From positions 1-6,928 of the forward strand of contig CABSJA010000060.1 in NCBI GenBank assembly GCA_902477915.1: a stretch of DNA of 6,928 bases, written 5' to 3'. A model generated the notes under the pieces. That model had not been told where the DNA came from. It did no database searches and saw nothing but the letters and a program-made list of their open reading frames with translations. Below, piece after piece: positions 1 through 5,840 of the stretch. The position numbers and the translations under genes are program-made. This DNA comes from an uncultured Veillonella sp. (GTDB lineage Bacteria > Bacillota > Negativicutes > Veillonellales > Veillonellaceae). The stretch's first letter is position 1. Every line of letters begins with the position of its first letter.

Positions 1-128
1 TAGCTTACGATTGGACGGATATGCGCGATTTGATCAGCGGAATAACCCATTGCCGCTAATGCACCAACGATTACTGCTACTACATCTTGAGATGGAGCTT
101 TACCGTTAGTTGTTGTAGCATTGCTCAT
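1..128 (-). CDS. mmdE: Methylmalonyl-CoA decarboxylase epsilon subunit, 3'-truncated by window edge
   Basis: This is a small accessory subunit of the membrane-bound, sodium-pumping methylmalonyl-CoA decarboxylase. The frame opens with ATG at 128-126 behind a perfect AGGAGG (142-137, 8-nt spacing) and stays open for 42 codons to the window edge. It begins MSNATTTNGKAPS and then enters a segment (residues 15-39) matching the C-terminal part of the upstream delta subunit at 18 of 25 positions, including GYS and QIAxIRP. There is no membrane helix in the visible part. In V. parvula, as I recall, epsilon is about 55 residues and is related to the delta C-terminus; aligning to delta predicts about 13 more codons here, though the first partial codon beyond the edge (TA-) could also be a stop. 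It lies 23 nt after mmdD and is surely co-transcribed. Its proposed role is to stabilise the complex. Confidence 0.88.
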   Translation of the reverse strand, partial: MSNATTTNGKAPSQDVVAVIVGALAAMGYSADQIAHIRPIVS

Positions 129-151
129 TACAAATGCCTCCTAAAATATTA

Positions 152-496
152 TTAACCTCTACCGCTTAAACGACCTTCCAAGCGCCATTTAGCACTGGTT
201 GCTGTAGGTCGAATAGATGCAATTTGTTCAGATGAATACCCCATCGCCACAATGGCACCTACGATAGCTGCTACTACTTCACCTTCATTTTGAGCAGATG
301 CATTTGGTGCAGCCACCGGTGTAGCTGCGGGAGCCGCAACAGGTGCACTTGGTGGTACGTCTTTTTTCTTCTTAGTAGGGTCAATCAAATGAACGATTGT
401 CATCAAAATACCTAAAAGAATCAACACAACAAATACAACTGTCATATTAATGGCCATGATTAACCAAGGATTGGTAGTAACTGCTTGTCCTTCCAT
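152..496 (-). CDS. mmdD: Methylmalonyl-CoA decarboxylase delta subunit (membrane anchor)
   Basis: This subunit of the Na+-translocating biotin decarboxylase (OadG/MmdD type) is thought to tether the cytoplasmic carboxyltransferase to the membrane beta subunit. In the 114-residue form, residues 11-38 are one hydrophobic helix, followed by DPTKKKK (39-45), a positive patch that would sit on the cytoplasmic side. An Ala/Pro-rich flexible linker follows (about 48-68), then a conserved C-terminal domain (about 72-114) ending KWRLEGRLSGRG. An in-frame ATG exists at 502, but the AAAGGGG ribosome site (510-504) is only 1 nt from it and 7 nt from the ATG at 496, so I chose 496 (MEGQAV...). The gene lies 73 nt after mmdA and 23 nt before mmdE. 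The C-terminal domain is repeated as epsilon. OadG subunits share the architecture, but the neighbouring mutase and epimerase identify the substrate as methylmalonyl-CoA. Confidence 0.93.
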   Translation of the reverse strand: MEGQAVTTNPWLIMAINMTVVFVVLILLGILMTIVHLIDPTKKKKDVPPSAPVAAPAATPVAAPNASAQNEGEVVAAIVGAIVAMGYSSEQIASIRPTATSAKWRLEGRLSGRG

Positions 497-503
497 AATC
501 ATT

Positions 504-510
504 CCCCTTT
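504..510 (-). promoter_or_regulatory. Ribosome binding site deciding the mmdD start
   Basis: AAAGGGG on the minus strand is the only Shine-Dalgarno-like sequence before mmdD. Spacing is 7 nt to the ATG at 496 but 1 nt to the ATG at 502, which favours the shorter protein. Confidence 0.6.
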
Positions 511-542
511 CTAAAAAAGTAGTAAAGAAAGGTATCTCCCAA

Positions 543-565
543 ATTCGATGATCTTGTTATCGAAT
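543..565 (-). other. Intercistronic stem-loop between mmdA and mmdD
   Basis: ATTCGAT and ATCGAAT form a perfect 7-bp stem around a 9-nt loop, starting 4 nt after the mmdA stop codon. No U-tract follows in the direction of transcription, so it does not look like an intrinsic terminator. It could be a processing or 3'-end protection element that sets the ratio of alpha to the small membrane subunits. The structure is seen in sequence; the role is inference, and a 7-bp AT-rich stem could arise by chance. Confidence 0.35.
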
Positions 566-569
566 CGAA

Positions 570-2099
570 TTATAATGGAATATTACCATGTTTCTTTGGA
601 GCACGGTTTTCGCGTTTGCTTGCAAGCATTGCCAAAGCGTTGATAACTGCTGGACGAGTTTGTTTTGGTTCGATTACAACATCTACGAAGCCACGTTCTG
701 CAGCTTTGTATGGAGTTGCGAACTCTTCTACGTATTTAGCTGTTTTAGCGTCTTTGTCTTCATCTTTCTTGAAGATAATGTTAGCTGCACCAGCAGGACC
801 CATTACAGCGATTTCGGATGTAGGCCAAGCGTATACTTGGTCAGCGCCCAAATCTTGGGAACACATAGCGAGGTAAGAACCGCCGTATGCTTTACGAGTG
901 ATAACAGTAATTTTTGGTACTGTAGCTTCAGAGTAAGCATACAACATTTTAGCACCATGACGAATGATACCGCCCCATTCTTGATTTGTGCCAGGCAAGA
1001 AACCAGGAACGTCAACGAAGTTAACGATTGGAATATTGAAAGCATCACAGAAACGGATGAAACGGGAAGATTTGTCGGATGCATTGATGTCCAAGCAACC
1101 AGCCATTACTTTTGGTTGGTTAGCAATGATACCAACGGATTGACCGTCAAAACGTGCGAAACAAGTGATAATGTTTGTAGCATAGAATGGTTGTACTTCA
1201 TAGTATTCGCCATTATCTACAGTAGCTGCGATAACATCTTTCATGTCGTATGGCATGTTACTGTTATCAGGCAACAAGCTGTTCAAGCCTTCGTCTTCGC
1301 GAGTTGGATCATCGCCAGTGTCTACTAATGGAGCATCTTCCATGTTATTGGATGGCAAGAAGCCTAATAAGTAGCGAATTTGAGCGATGCAATCATCTTC
1401 GTCTTCAGCTGCAAAGTGAGCAACACCAGATACGGAGTTGTGAGCCATTGCACCACCAAGGTCTTCAGCTGTTACTTCTTCACCAGTTACAGATTTGATA
1501 ACTGCAGGACCAGTGATGAACATTTGAGATGTGTGTTTAACCATGTAGATGAAGTCAGTCAATGCTGGAGAATATACAGCACCGCCTGCGCATGGACCCA
1601 TGATTACGGAAATTTGTGGAATAACGCCAGATGCATTTGTATTTTCAAAGAAAATTTTACCGTAACCAGCAAGAGCATCTACAGCTTCTTGAATACGAGC
1701 ACCGCCGGAATCATTGATACCAATGATAGGAGCACCCATTTTCATTGCTAAACGTTGTACTTTAACGATTTTAGCAGCATGCATTTCACCAAGGGAACCA
1801 CCTTCTACAGTGAAATCTTGTGCGAATGCATATACTAAACGACCGTCAATAGTACCATAACCAGTTACTACACCTTCGCCTGGTAATTCTTTCTTGTCTT
1901 GACCGAAGTTAACACAACGATGTTTAACAAATTGATCAAGTTCAACGAAAGAGTTATCATCGAACAATTTAGCCAAACGTTCACGAGCAGTCATTTTGCC
2001 TTGAGCATGTTGTTTCTCAACGCGTTTTTCACCGCCACCAGCTTTAACTTTAGCTAGTTTTTCGTGCAATAACTCGATTTTTTCTTGCACTGTTGCCAT
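570..2099 (-). CDS. mmdA: Methylmalonyl-CoA decarboxylase alpha subunit (carboxyltransferase)
   Basis: This cytoplasmic carboxyltransferase moves the carboxyl group of (S)-methylmalonyl-CoA to the biotin of the gamma subunit, leaving propionyl-CoA; the beta subunit then decarboxylates carboxybiotin while exporting Na+. The 509-residue length is normal for the acyl-CoA carboxylase beta-chain family. Two crotonase-like halves are visible: N-terminal SGGARIQE (131-138) and GPCAGGAVYSPAL (168-180), and C-terminal GFLPGTNQEWGG (366-377), RKAYGGSYLAM (402-412) and MGPAGAANIIF (433-443), the Gly-rich loops that form the two oxyanion holes. The ATG at 2099 follows GGAGGTG (2111-2105). Protein sequence alone does not separate it from propionyl-CoA carboxylase beta or the transcarboxylase 12S subunit; mmdD and mmdE immediately downstream decide for the decarboxylase. 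It appears to have its own promoter at 2134-2162. Confidence 0.96.
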   Translation of the reverse strand: MATVQEKIELLHEKLAKVKAGGGEKRVEKQHAQGKMTARERLAKLFDDNSFVELDQFVKHRCVNFGQDKKELPGEGVVTGYGTIDGRLVYAFAQDFTVEGGSLGEMHAAKIVKVQRLAMKMGAPIIGINDSGGARIQEAVDALAGYGKIFFENTNASGVIPQISVIMGPCAGGAVYSPALTDFIYMVKHTSQMFITGPAVIKSVTGEEVTAEDLGGAMAHNSVSGVAHFAAEDEDDCIAQIRYLLGFLPSNNMEDAPLVDTGDDPTREDEGLNSLLPDNSNMPYDMKDVIAATVDNGEYYEVQPFYATNIITCFARFDGQSVGIIANQPKVMAGCLDINASDKSSRFIRFCDAFNIPIVNFVDVPGFLPGTNQEWGGIIRHGAKMLYAYSEATVPKITVITRKAYGGSYLAMCSQDLGADQVYAWPTSEIAVMGPAGAANIIFKKDEDKDAKTAKYVEEFATPYKAAERGFVDVVIEPKQTRPAVINALAMLASKRENRAPKKHGNIPL

Positions 2100-2133
2100 T
2101 ATAGCACCTCCAAATAAAACTTGTTACAGTATC

Positions 2134-2162
2134 ATTTTATTTCATTAATAATTAAAGTTCAA
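2134..2162 (-). promoter_or_regulatory. Predicted sigma70-type promoter for mmdADE
   Basis: On the minus strand, TTGAAC (2162-2157) and TAAAAT (2139-2134) are separated by exactly 17 bp, matching TTGACA/TATAAT at 4 and 5 of 6 positions. Transcription would start near 2127, giving a leader of about 28 nt with GGAGGTG at 2111-2105. A promoter here would let the decarboxylase be expressed apart from the mutase genes. In such AT-rich DNA a chance match is possible, but the spacing, location and fit to the ribosome site are all good. Confidence 0.6.
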
Positions 2163-2168
2163 GCATGC

Positions 2169-2210
2169 ATACATATTTAATATATAACTCATGATTATAT
2201 GAATATGTAT
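2169..2210. repeat. Nested AT-rich dyad upstream of the mmdA -35 box
   Basis: ATACATATT (2169-2177) is the exact inverse of AATATGTAT (2202-2210), and inside it ATATAA (2182-2187) mirrors TTATAT (2195-2200) with a 7-nt centre. The two stems are nearly concentric, with a small asymmetric internal loop. The dyad centre lies about 60 bp upstream of the predicted start, a position used by activators, but the sequence is not one I can assign to a known regulator. TATGTAT (2204-2210) can instead pair with ATACATA (2222-2228), so alternative folds exist. Confidence 0.4.
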
Positions 2211-2250
2211 ATCTATTACTCATACATAATGATGTGAATTGGATACTGTA

Positions 2251-2673
2251 TTATTTCATACGTTGACATAATTCAAGCAATACGCCGCCTGTTGCTTTTG
2301 GATGTAAGAAAGCAATGGAGGAACCGCCTGCACCGTAACGAGGTTTTTCGTCAATCATACGAACGCCTTTAGCCATCAAATCAGCAATAGCATTTTCAAT
2401 ATTATCAACGCGCAATGCAACGTGTTGGATACCATCACGACCGCCATTTTTTTCGATGAATTTACCGATAGGGCCATCTGGAGTTGTAGTTTCTAAGAAT
2501 TCAAGTTCAGCATCGCCACATGGGAAGAAGGATACTTTTACTTTTTGTTCTTCAACCACTTCATCTTCAGGAAGATGTTCAATACCCAATGCATTTTTAT
2601 AGAATTCTTTAGTTGCTGCTAAATCATTAACACCAATACCGATGTGATCCACTTGTAATACTTTAAAAGCCAT
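2251..2673 (-). CDS. mce: Methylmalonyl-CoA epimerase
   Basis: It interconverts (R)- and (S)-methylmalonyl-CoA, joining the mutase, which makes the R form, to the decarboxylase, which uses the S form. It is cytoplasmic. At 140 residues it is the normal family length, with two beta-alpha-beta-beta-beta (glyoxalase/VOC) modules. Probable metal ligands are His10 (VDHIGIGV), Glu58 (ELEFLE), His84 (IQHVALRV) and Glu134 (LLELCQ); the 50-residue gap between the last two equals that of the Propionibacterium enzyme (His91, Glu141) as I remember it. The ATG at 2673 has AAAGGAGA (2689-2682) 8 nt upstream. It follows meaB by 51 nt and is separated from mmdA by the promoter region. Other VOC enzymes are possible by fold alone, but the motifs and context agree on the epimerase. 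Confidence 0.95.
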   Translation of the reverse strand: MAFKVLQVDHIGIGVNDLAATKEFYKNALGIEHLPEDEVVEEQKVKVSFFPCGDAELEFLETTTPDGPIGKFIEKNGGRDGIQHVALRVDNIENAIADLMAKGVRMIDEKPRYGAGGSSIAFLHPKATGGVLLELCQRMK

Positions 2674-2724
2674 TTCGATTATCTCCTTTATAAGGCTAAA
2701 TCTCTAATGCTATGTAGTCGCCGT

Positions 2725-3663
2725 CTACTTTAGCACGCTTGTCATTACGCCGTTAACAACTGTGTATGGATCGCTTTCGCGTTCATTAACAGCTGCCACT
2801 TGGCTATTAAATTCGTCGCTTGTAACGATTTTGTCAGCTACATAACGACCAATTTGTTCATTAATCATTGCGATGATTTCATCACGAGTACGTTCTGCCC
2901 GACGAGATTCCAATTCACCAGAATCTTCAAGATACTCAAAATGTTCATCTAAAGCGTCGATGAGTTCATCTACGCCTTGGTCTTTACTAGCAATTGTGCG
3001 CTTAATTGGTGGGCGCCATTTTACTTCACGAGAATCTAGGTCAAGCATCATTTCAATTTCTACATTCAAACGATCGCAACCATCTCGGTCAGCTTTGTTG
3101 ATAGCAAATACATCGCCAATTTCAAGAATACCCGCCTTGATAGCTTGGATATCATCACCGAGACCAGGAACAAGTACAACCAATGTAGTATCTGCATTTT
3201 TTACGATATCTACTTCTGATTGACCTACACCTACTGTTTCAATGATTACTAAATCCATGCCAAAGGCATCCATGAGTTTTACAACGTCTGCAGTCTTTTT
3301 GGACAAACCACCAAGACTACCACGCGTGCCCATGCTTCGAATAAATACATTTTCATTTAATGTCAAATCATTCATTCGAATACGGTCCCCCAAGATAGCA
3401 CCACCAGAGAATGGGCTAGTTGGGTCGATGGCAACGATGCCGATTTTCTTACCTTGATCTAGATAATGTTTAACAACTTTATCTGTCAATGTACTTTTAC
3501 CAGCACCAGGGGCCCCTGTAATACCGAGAATACGTGCATTCCCTGTTTTAGGGTAAATAGCCTTCATAATATCAATGGCATTATCATACTCGTTTTCTAC
3601 AGCTGTTATGGACCGTGCTAAGGCTAGTCGAGAACCTTCGAAAAGTTCTTTAACTAAATCCAC
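2725..3663 (-). CDS. meaB: MeaB/ArgK-type G-protein chaperone of methylmalonyl-CoA mutase
   Basis: This P-loop GTPase guards B12-dependent mutases: it gates cofactor loading and helps remove or protect against inactivated cobalamin. With 312 residues from the chosen start, it shows Walker A GAPGAGKST (50-58), the Mg2+/switch region around AIDPTSPFSGG (78-88), RSMGTRGSLGG (109-119), ETVGVGQSE (142-150) and the guanine-specificity motif NKAD (189-192). The C-terminal helix-rich part would serve dimerisation. No ATG opens the frame. GTG codons lie at 3675, 3672 and 3663; AGGTGG (3677-3672) is 8 nt from the GTG at 3663 and overlaps the other two, so I prefer 3663. The longer reading adds only MVRR. 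It follows the cobalamin-binding mutase chain after a strong hairpin. The old name ArgK (arginine transport kinase) is a misnomer for this family. Confidence 0.94.
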   Translation of the reverse strand: MDLVKELFEGSRLALARSITAVENEYDNAIDIMKAIYPKTGNARILGITGAPGAGKSTLTDKVVKHYLDQGKKIGIVAIDPTSPFSGGAILGDRIRMNDLTLNENVFIRSMGTRGSLGGLSKKTADVVKLMDAFGMDLVIIETVGVGQSEVDIVKNADTTLVVLVPGLGDDIQAIKAGILEIGDVFAINKADRDGCDRLNVEIEMMLDLDSREVKWRPPIKRTIASKDQGVDELIDALDEHFEYLEDSGELESRRAERTRDEIIAMINEQIGRYVADKIVTSDEFNSQVAAVNERESDPYTVVNGVMTSVLK

Positions 3664-3671
3664 TCGCCTCA

Positions 3672-3677
3672 CCACCT
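3672..3677 (-). promoter_or_regulatory. Ribosome binding site deciding the meaB start
   Basis: AGGTGG lies 8 nt before the GTG at 3663. The GTG codons at 3675 and 3672 overlap it and have no purine-rich site of their own upstream. Confidence 0.5.
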
Positions 3678-3695
3678 ATCTTAGAATATGGGAAT

Positions 3696-3730
3696 AGAGG
3701 GGAGCCAACTATTCAGTTGTGCTCCTCTCT
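3696..3730 (-). other. Strong stem-loop between the mutase B12 chain and meaB
   Basis: AGAGAGGAGC (3730-3721) pairs with GCTCCCCTCT (3705-3696) with one A-C mismatch, and the stem continues after a bulged A as CAACT (3719-3715) with AGTTG (3710-3706) around a GAAT loop, 14 Watson-Crick pairs in all. Downstream in transcription comes ATTCCCATATTC, not a U-tract, so it is not a canonical intrinsic terminator. Likely roles are protecting the 3' end of the mutase message, serving as a processing site, or partial attenuation so that the chaperone is made below mutase level. The structure is seen; the role is inferred. Confidence 0.6.
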
Positions 3731-3741
3731 TGCCCAATTAA

Positions 3742-4137
3742 TTATTTAACGTTTTCGTTGATGAATTTAACGATATCGCCAGTTGGTGTACCAGGTGTGA
3801 ATACTGCTGCTACGCCAGCTTTTTTCAAGCCAGGGATATCAGCGTCAGGAATAACGCCACCACCGATTACAAGTACATCGCCCATGCCTTTTTCTTTCAA
3901 AAGTTCAACAATTTTAGGGAACAATGTGTTATGAGCACCAGAAAGAAGGGATAATGCAACTACATTAACGTCTTCAGAAAGAGCTGCTTCAACGATTTGT
4001 TCTGGAGTTTGACGAAGACCAGTGTAGATTACTTCGAAACCAGCATCGCGAAGTGCGCGTGCTACTACTTTTGCACCACGGTCATGACCATCAAGACCTG
4101 GTTTTGCTACAATTACTCTAATACGTTTTTCTGCCAT
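3742..4137 (-). CDS. mcmA2: Methylmalonyl-CoA mutase, separate cobalamin-binding chain
   Basis: This 131-residue protein is the B12-binding Rossmann-like half of methylmalonyl-CoA mutase, which in many bacteria is fused to the C-terminus of the catalytic chain. The base-off/His-on signature is intact: Asp16-Gly-His18-Asp-Arg-Gly21, with His18 the lower axial cobalt ligand and Lys12 at the place of the conserved Lys604 of the Propionibacterium enzyme. SLLSGAH (63-69) and the Gly-rich IGGGVIPD (91-98) supply the nucleotide-tail pocket. The ATG at 4137 has GGAGGT (4151-4146) 8 nt upstream. It lies 28 nt after the catalytic chain and is surely co-translated for assembly. Corrinoid proteins of methyltransferases share the fold, but the AKPGLDGHDRG stretch and the neighbour fix it as a mutase part. 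Confidence 0.95.
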   Translation of the reverse strand: MAEKRIRVIVAKPGLDGHDRGAKVVARALRDAGFEVIYTGLRQTPEQIVEAALSEDVNVVALSLLSGAHNTLFPKIVELLKEKGMGDVLVIGGGVIPDADIPGLKKAGVAAVFTPGTPTGDIVKFINENVK

Positions 4138-4165
4138 GATTAATTACCTCCGAAATTAGCCGATA

Positions 4166-5812
4166 TTATAATGTGGAATGAGCTTCGTATTCACCGAATA
4201 CTTCGCGCAATACATTACAAATTTCACCCAAAGTAGCATATGTTTTAACTGCATCAAGAATTAATGGCATCAAGTTAACGTTTTCATCAGCTGCACCAGC
4301 TTTAAGAGCTGCTAATGCTTTATCAACTGCTGCTTGATCGCGGTTAGCGCGAACTGCTTGAGTTTTCTTGGATTGGTTAACACCAACGGAAGCGTCTACG
4401 CGAAGTAAGTCTTTTGGAGCTTCTTCTTCAACTTGGAATTTGTTTACGCCAACGATTGTGCGCAAGCCAGATTCAACTTCCATTTGCCATTTGTAAGCGG
4501 ATTCTTGAATTTCTTTTTGGATGTAGCCTTTTTCGATTGCTACTACAGCGCCGCCCATTTCATCAATTTTCTTGATGTATGCCATAGCTTCGTCATAGAT
4601 AGCGTTAGTCATAGCTTCTACATAGTAGGAACCGCCCAATGGGTCAACTACGTCAGCCAAACCAGATTCGTAAGCCACGATTTGTTGTGTACGAAGAGCT
4701 ACTTGTACAGATGCTTCTGTAGGAAGAGCCAAAGCTTCGTCACGGGAGTTTGTATGTAAGGATTGAGTACCGCCCATTACAGCAGCTGCAGTTTGAAGAG
4801 CAACACGAACGATGTTGTTATCAACTTGTTGTGCAGTCAACATGGAACCAGCTGTTTGTGTATGTACACGAAGCATCATGGATTTTGGTTTTTTAGCACC
4901 AAAACGTTCTTTCATGATTGTTGCCCATAAACGGCGGGATGCACGGAATTTAGCAACTTCTTCAAGTACGTTGTTATGAGCATTCCAGAAGAAGGAAAGA
5001 CGACCAGCGAATGTATCAACATCAAGACCAGCTTTCAAAGCTGCTTCTACGTATGCGATACCATCAGCAATTGTGAATGCGATTTCTTGAGCTGCTGTGG
5101 AACCTGCTTCACGGATGTGGTAACCGGAGATGGAAATTGTGTTCCATTTTGGAACGTTTTGAGAACAATATTCGAAGATATTAGTGATCAAACGCATGGA
5201 TGGTTTTGGTGGGAAAATGTAAGTACCACGAGCTGCGTATTCTTTCAAAATATCATTTTGAATTGTACCTTTCAATTCTGTGGAAGGTACGCCTTGTTTT
5301 TCAGCTACTGCGATATACATTGCCAACAAAACGGATGCTGGAGCGTTGATTGTCATGGATGTGGATACTTTACCAAGATCGATGCCGTCGAACAAGATTT
5401 CCATATCTGCCAAGGAGTCAATCGCTACACCTACTTTACCAACTTCGCCTTCTGCAACTGCATCGTCGGAGTCATAACCGATTTGTGTAGGTAAGTCGAA
5501 TGCACAGGAAAGACCAGTTGCACCAGACTCGATTAAGTAGCGGTAACGTTTGTTAGATTCTTCTGCTGTAGCGAAGCCTGCATACATACGCATTGTCCAG
5601 AAACGACCACGGTACATAGTAGGTTGTACGCCACGAGTGTAAGGGAATTCGCCAGGCATACCCAAATCACGTTCATAGTCAAAACCTTCGATATCAACTG
5701 GTGTGTATACACGGTTGTATTTTAAATTTTGACGTTCTGGAGTTTTTGCACTTTTTTCGTCACAAAGTTTGTTGTACTCAGCAATTTGGGCTTTTAAGTT
5801 TTCGTAAGCCAT
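4166..5812 (-). CDS. mcmA1: Methylmalonyl-CoA mutase, catalytic (TIM-barrel) chain
   Basis: It isomerises succinyl-CoA and (R)-methylmalonyl-CoA by a B12 radical mechanism, here probably running toward methylmalonyl-CoA. It has 548 residues, against roughly 700 or more for fused enzymes, because the cobalamin domain is the next gene. Substrate residues line up with the Propionibacterium chain at a constant offset of 12: Tyr77 (Y89), Arg195 (R207, which binds the substrate carboxylate) and His232 (H244). Tyr and Arg are the methylmalonyl-type choices; isobutyryl-CoA mutases carry Phe and Gln there. Other landmarks are FDLPTQIGYDSD (105-116), TIQNDILKEY (183-192) and SISGYHIREAG (227-237). The ATG at 5812 follows AGGAGG (5829-5824) with a rather long 11-nt spacing. 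It starts 28 nt after the CoA-transferase. No cobalamin riboswitch fits in that gap. Confidence 0.96.
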   Translation of the reverse strand: MAYENLKAQIAEYNKLCDEKSAKTPERQNLKYNRVYTPVDIEGFDYERDLGMPGEFPYTRGVQPTMYRGRFWTMRMYAGFATAEESNKRYRYLIESGATGLSCAFDLPTQIGYDSDDAVAEGEVGKVGVAIDSLADMEILFDGIDLGKVSTSMTINAPASVLLAMYIAVAEKQGVPSTELKGTIQNDILKEYAARGTYIFPPKPSMRLITNIFEYCSQNVPKWNTISISGYHIREAGSTAAQEIAFTIADGIAYVEAALKAGLDVDTFAGRLSFFWNAHNNVLEEVAKFRASRRLWATIMKERFGAKKPKSMMLRVHTQTAGSMLTAQQVDNNIVRVALQTAAAVMGGTQSLHTNSRDEALALPTEASVQVALRTQQIVAYESGLADVVDPLGGSYYVEAMTNAIYDEAMAYIKKIDEMGGAVVAIEKGYIQKEIQESAYKWQMEVESGLRTIVGVNKFQVEEEAPKDLLRVDASVGVNQSKKTQAVRANRDQAAVDKALAALKAGAADENVNLMPLILDAVKTYATLGEICNVLREVFGEYEAHSTL

Positions 5813-5840
5813 GTTTTCATCATCCTCCTAAAAAAACAGG

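Larger units (their letters stand above)
2100..2250 (-). other. AT-rich intergenic region and mmdA leader
   Basis: These 151 bases between the epimerase stop and the mmdA start are about 23% G+C, clearly below the flanking genes, and form the longest gap in the window. They hold a promoter, several inverted repeats and the mmdA ribosome binding site. No coding frame with a ribosome binding site, no GC-rich terminator and no tRNA-like fold is apparent, so read-through from the mutase-epimerase genes remains possible. Confidence 0.8.
2125..2250. repeat. 9-bp inverted repeat bracketing the mmdA promoter region
   Basis: TACAGTATC (plus strand 2125-2133) and its exact reverse complement GATACTGTA (2242-2250) stand at the two ends of the intergenic region. 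One arm directly abuts the -10 box and covers the predicted start site; the other directly abuts the epimerase stop codon. They could be paired operator half-sites or the closing stem of a leader structure. The match is exact; any function is inference. Confidence 0.4.

Noticed and set aside
803..1084. Minus-strand open frame of 93 codons inside mmdA
   Set aside because: It is an out-of-frame shadow of mmdA, with no ribosome binding site or recognisable domain.
588..1328. Long plus-strand open frame (246 codons) and smaller ones at 4976-5494 and 5979-6407
   Set aside because: All lie antisense to strongly supported genes, have no ribosome binding site of note, and give Cys/Phe/Trp-rich, domain-free translations typical of a reversed codon-biased gene.
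2100..2250. Insertion sequence, MITE, tRNA or small ORF in the AT-rich gap
   Set aside because: No target-site duplication, transposase remnant, cloverleaf or ribosome-site-led ORF is apparent. The inverted arms alone are not enough to call a mobile element.
3676..3741. Intrinsic terminator or a separate meaB promoter in this gap
   Set aside because: The hairpin is strong but is not followed by a U-tract, and the best -35/-10-like pair (TTGGCT and TATTCT) has 14-bp spacing, outside the usable range.
5813..5840. Possible cobalamin riboswitch controlling the B12-dependent mutase
   Set aside because: Only 28 nt separate the CoA-transferase stop from the mutase start, far too short; no B12-box-like structure is seen elsewhere in the window. 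One could still lie upstream of the truncated CoA-transferase.
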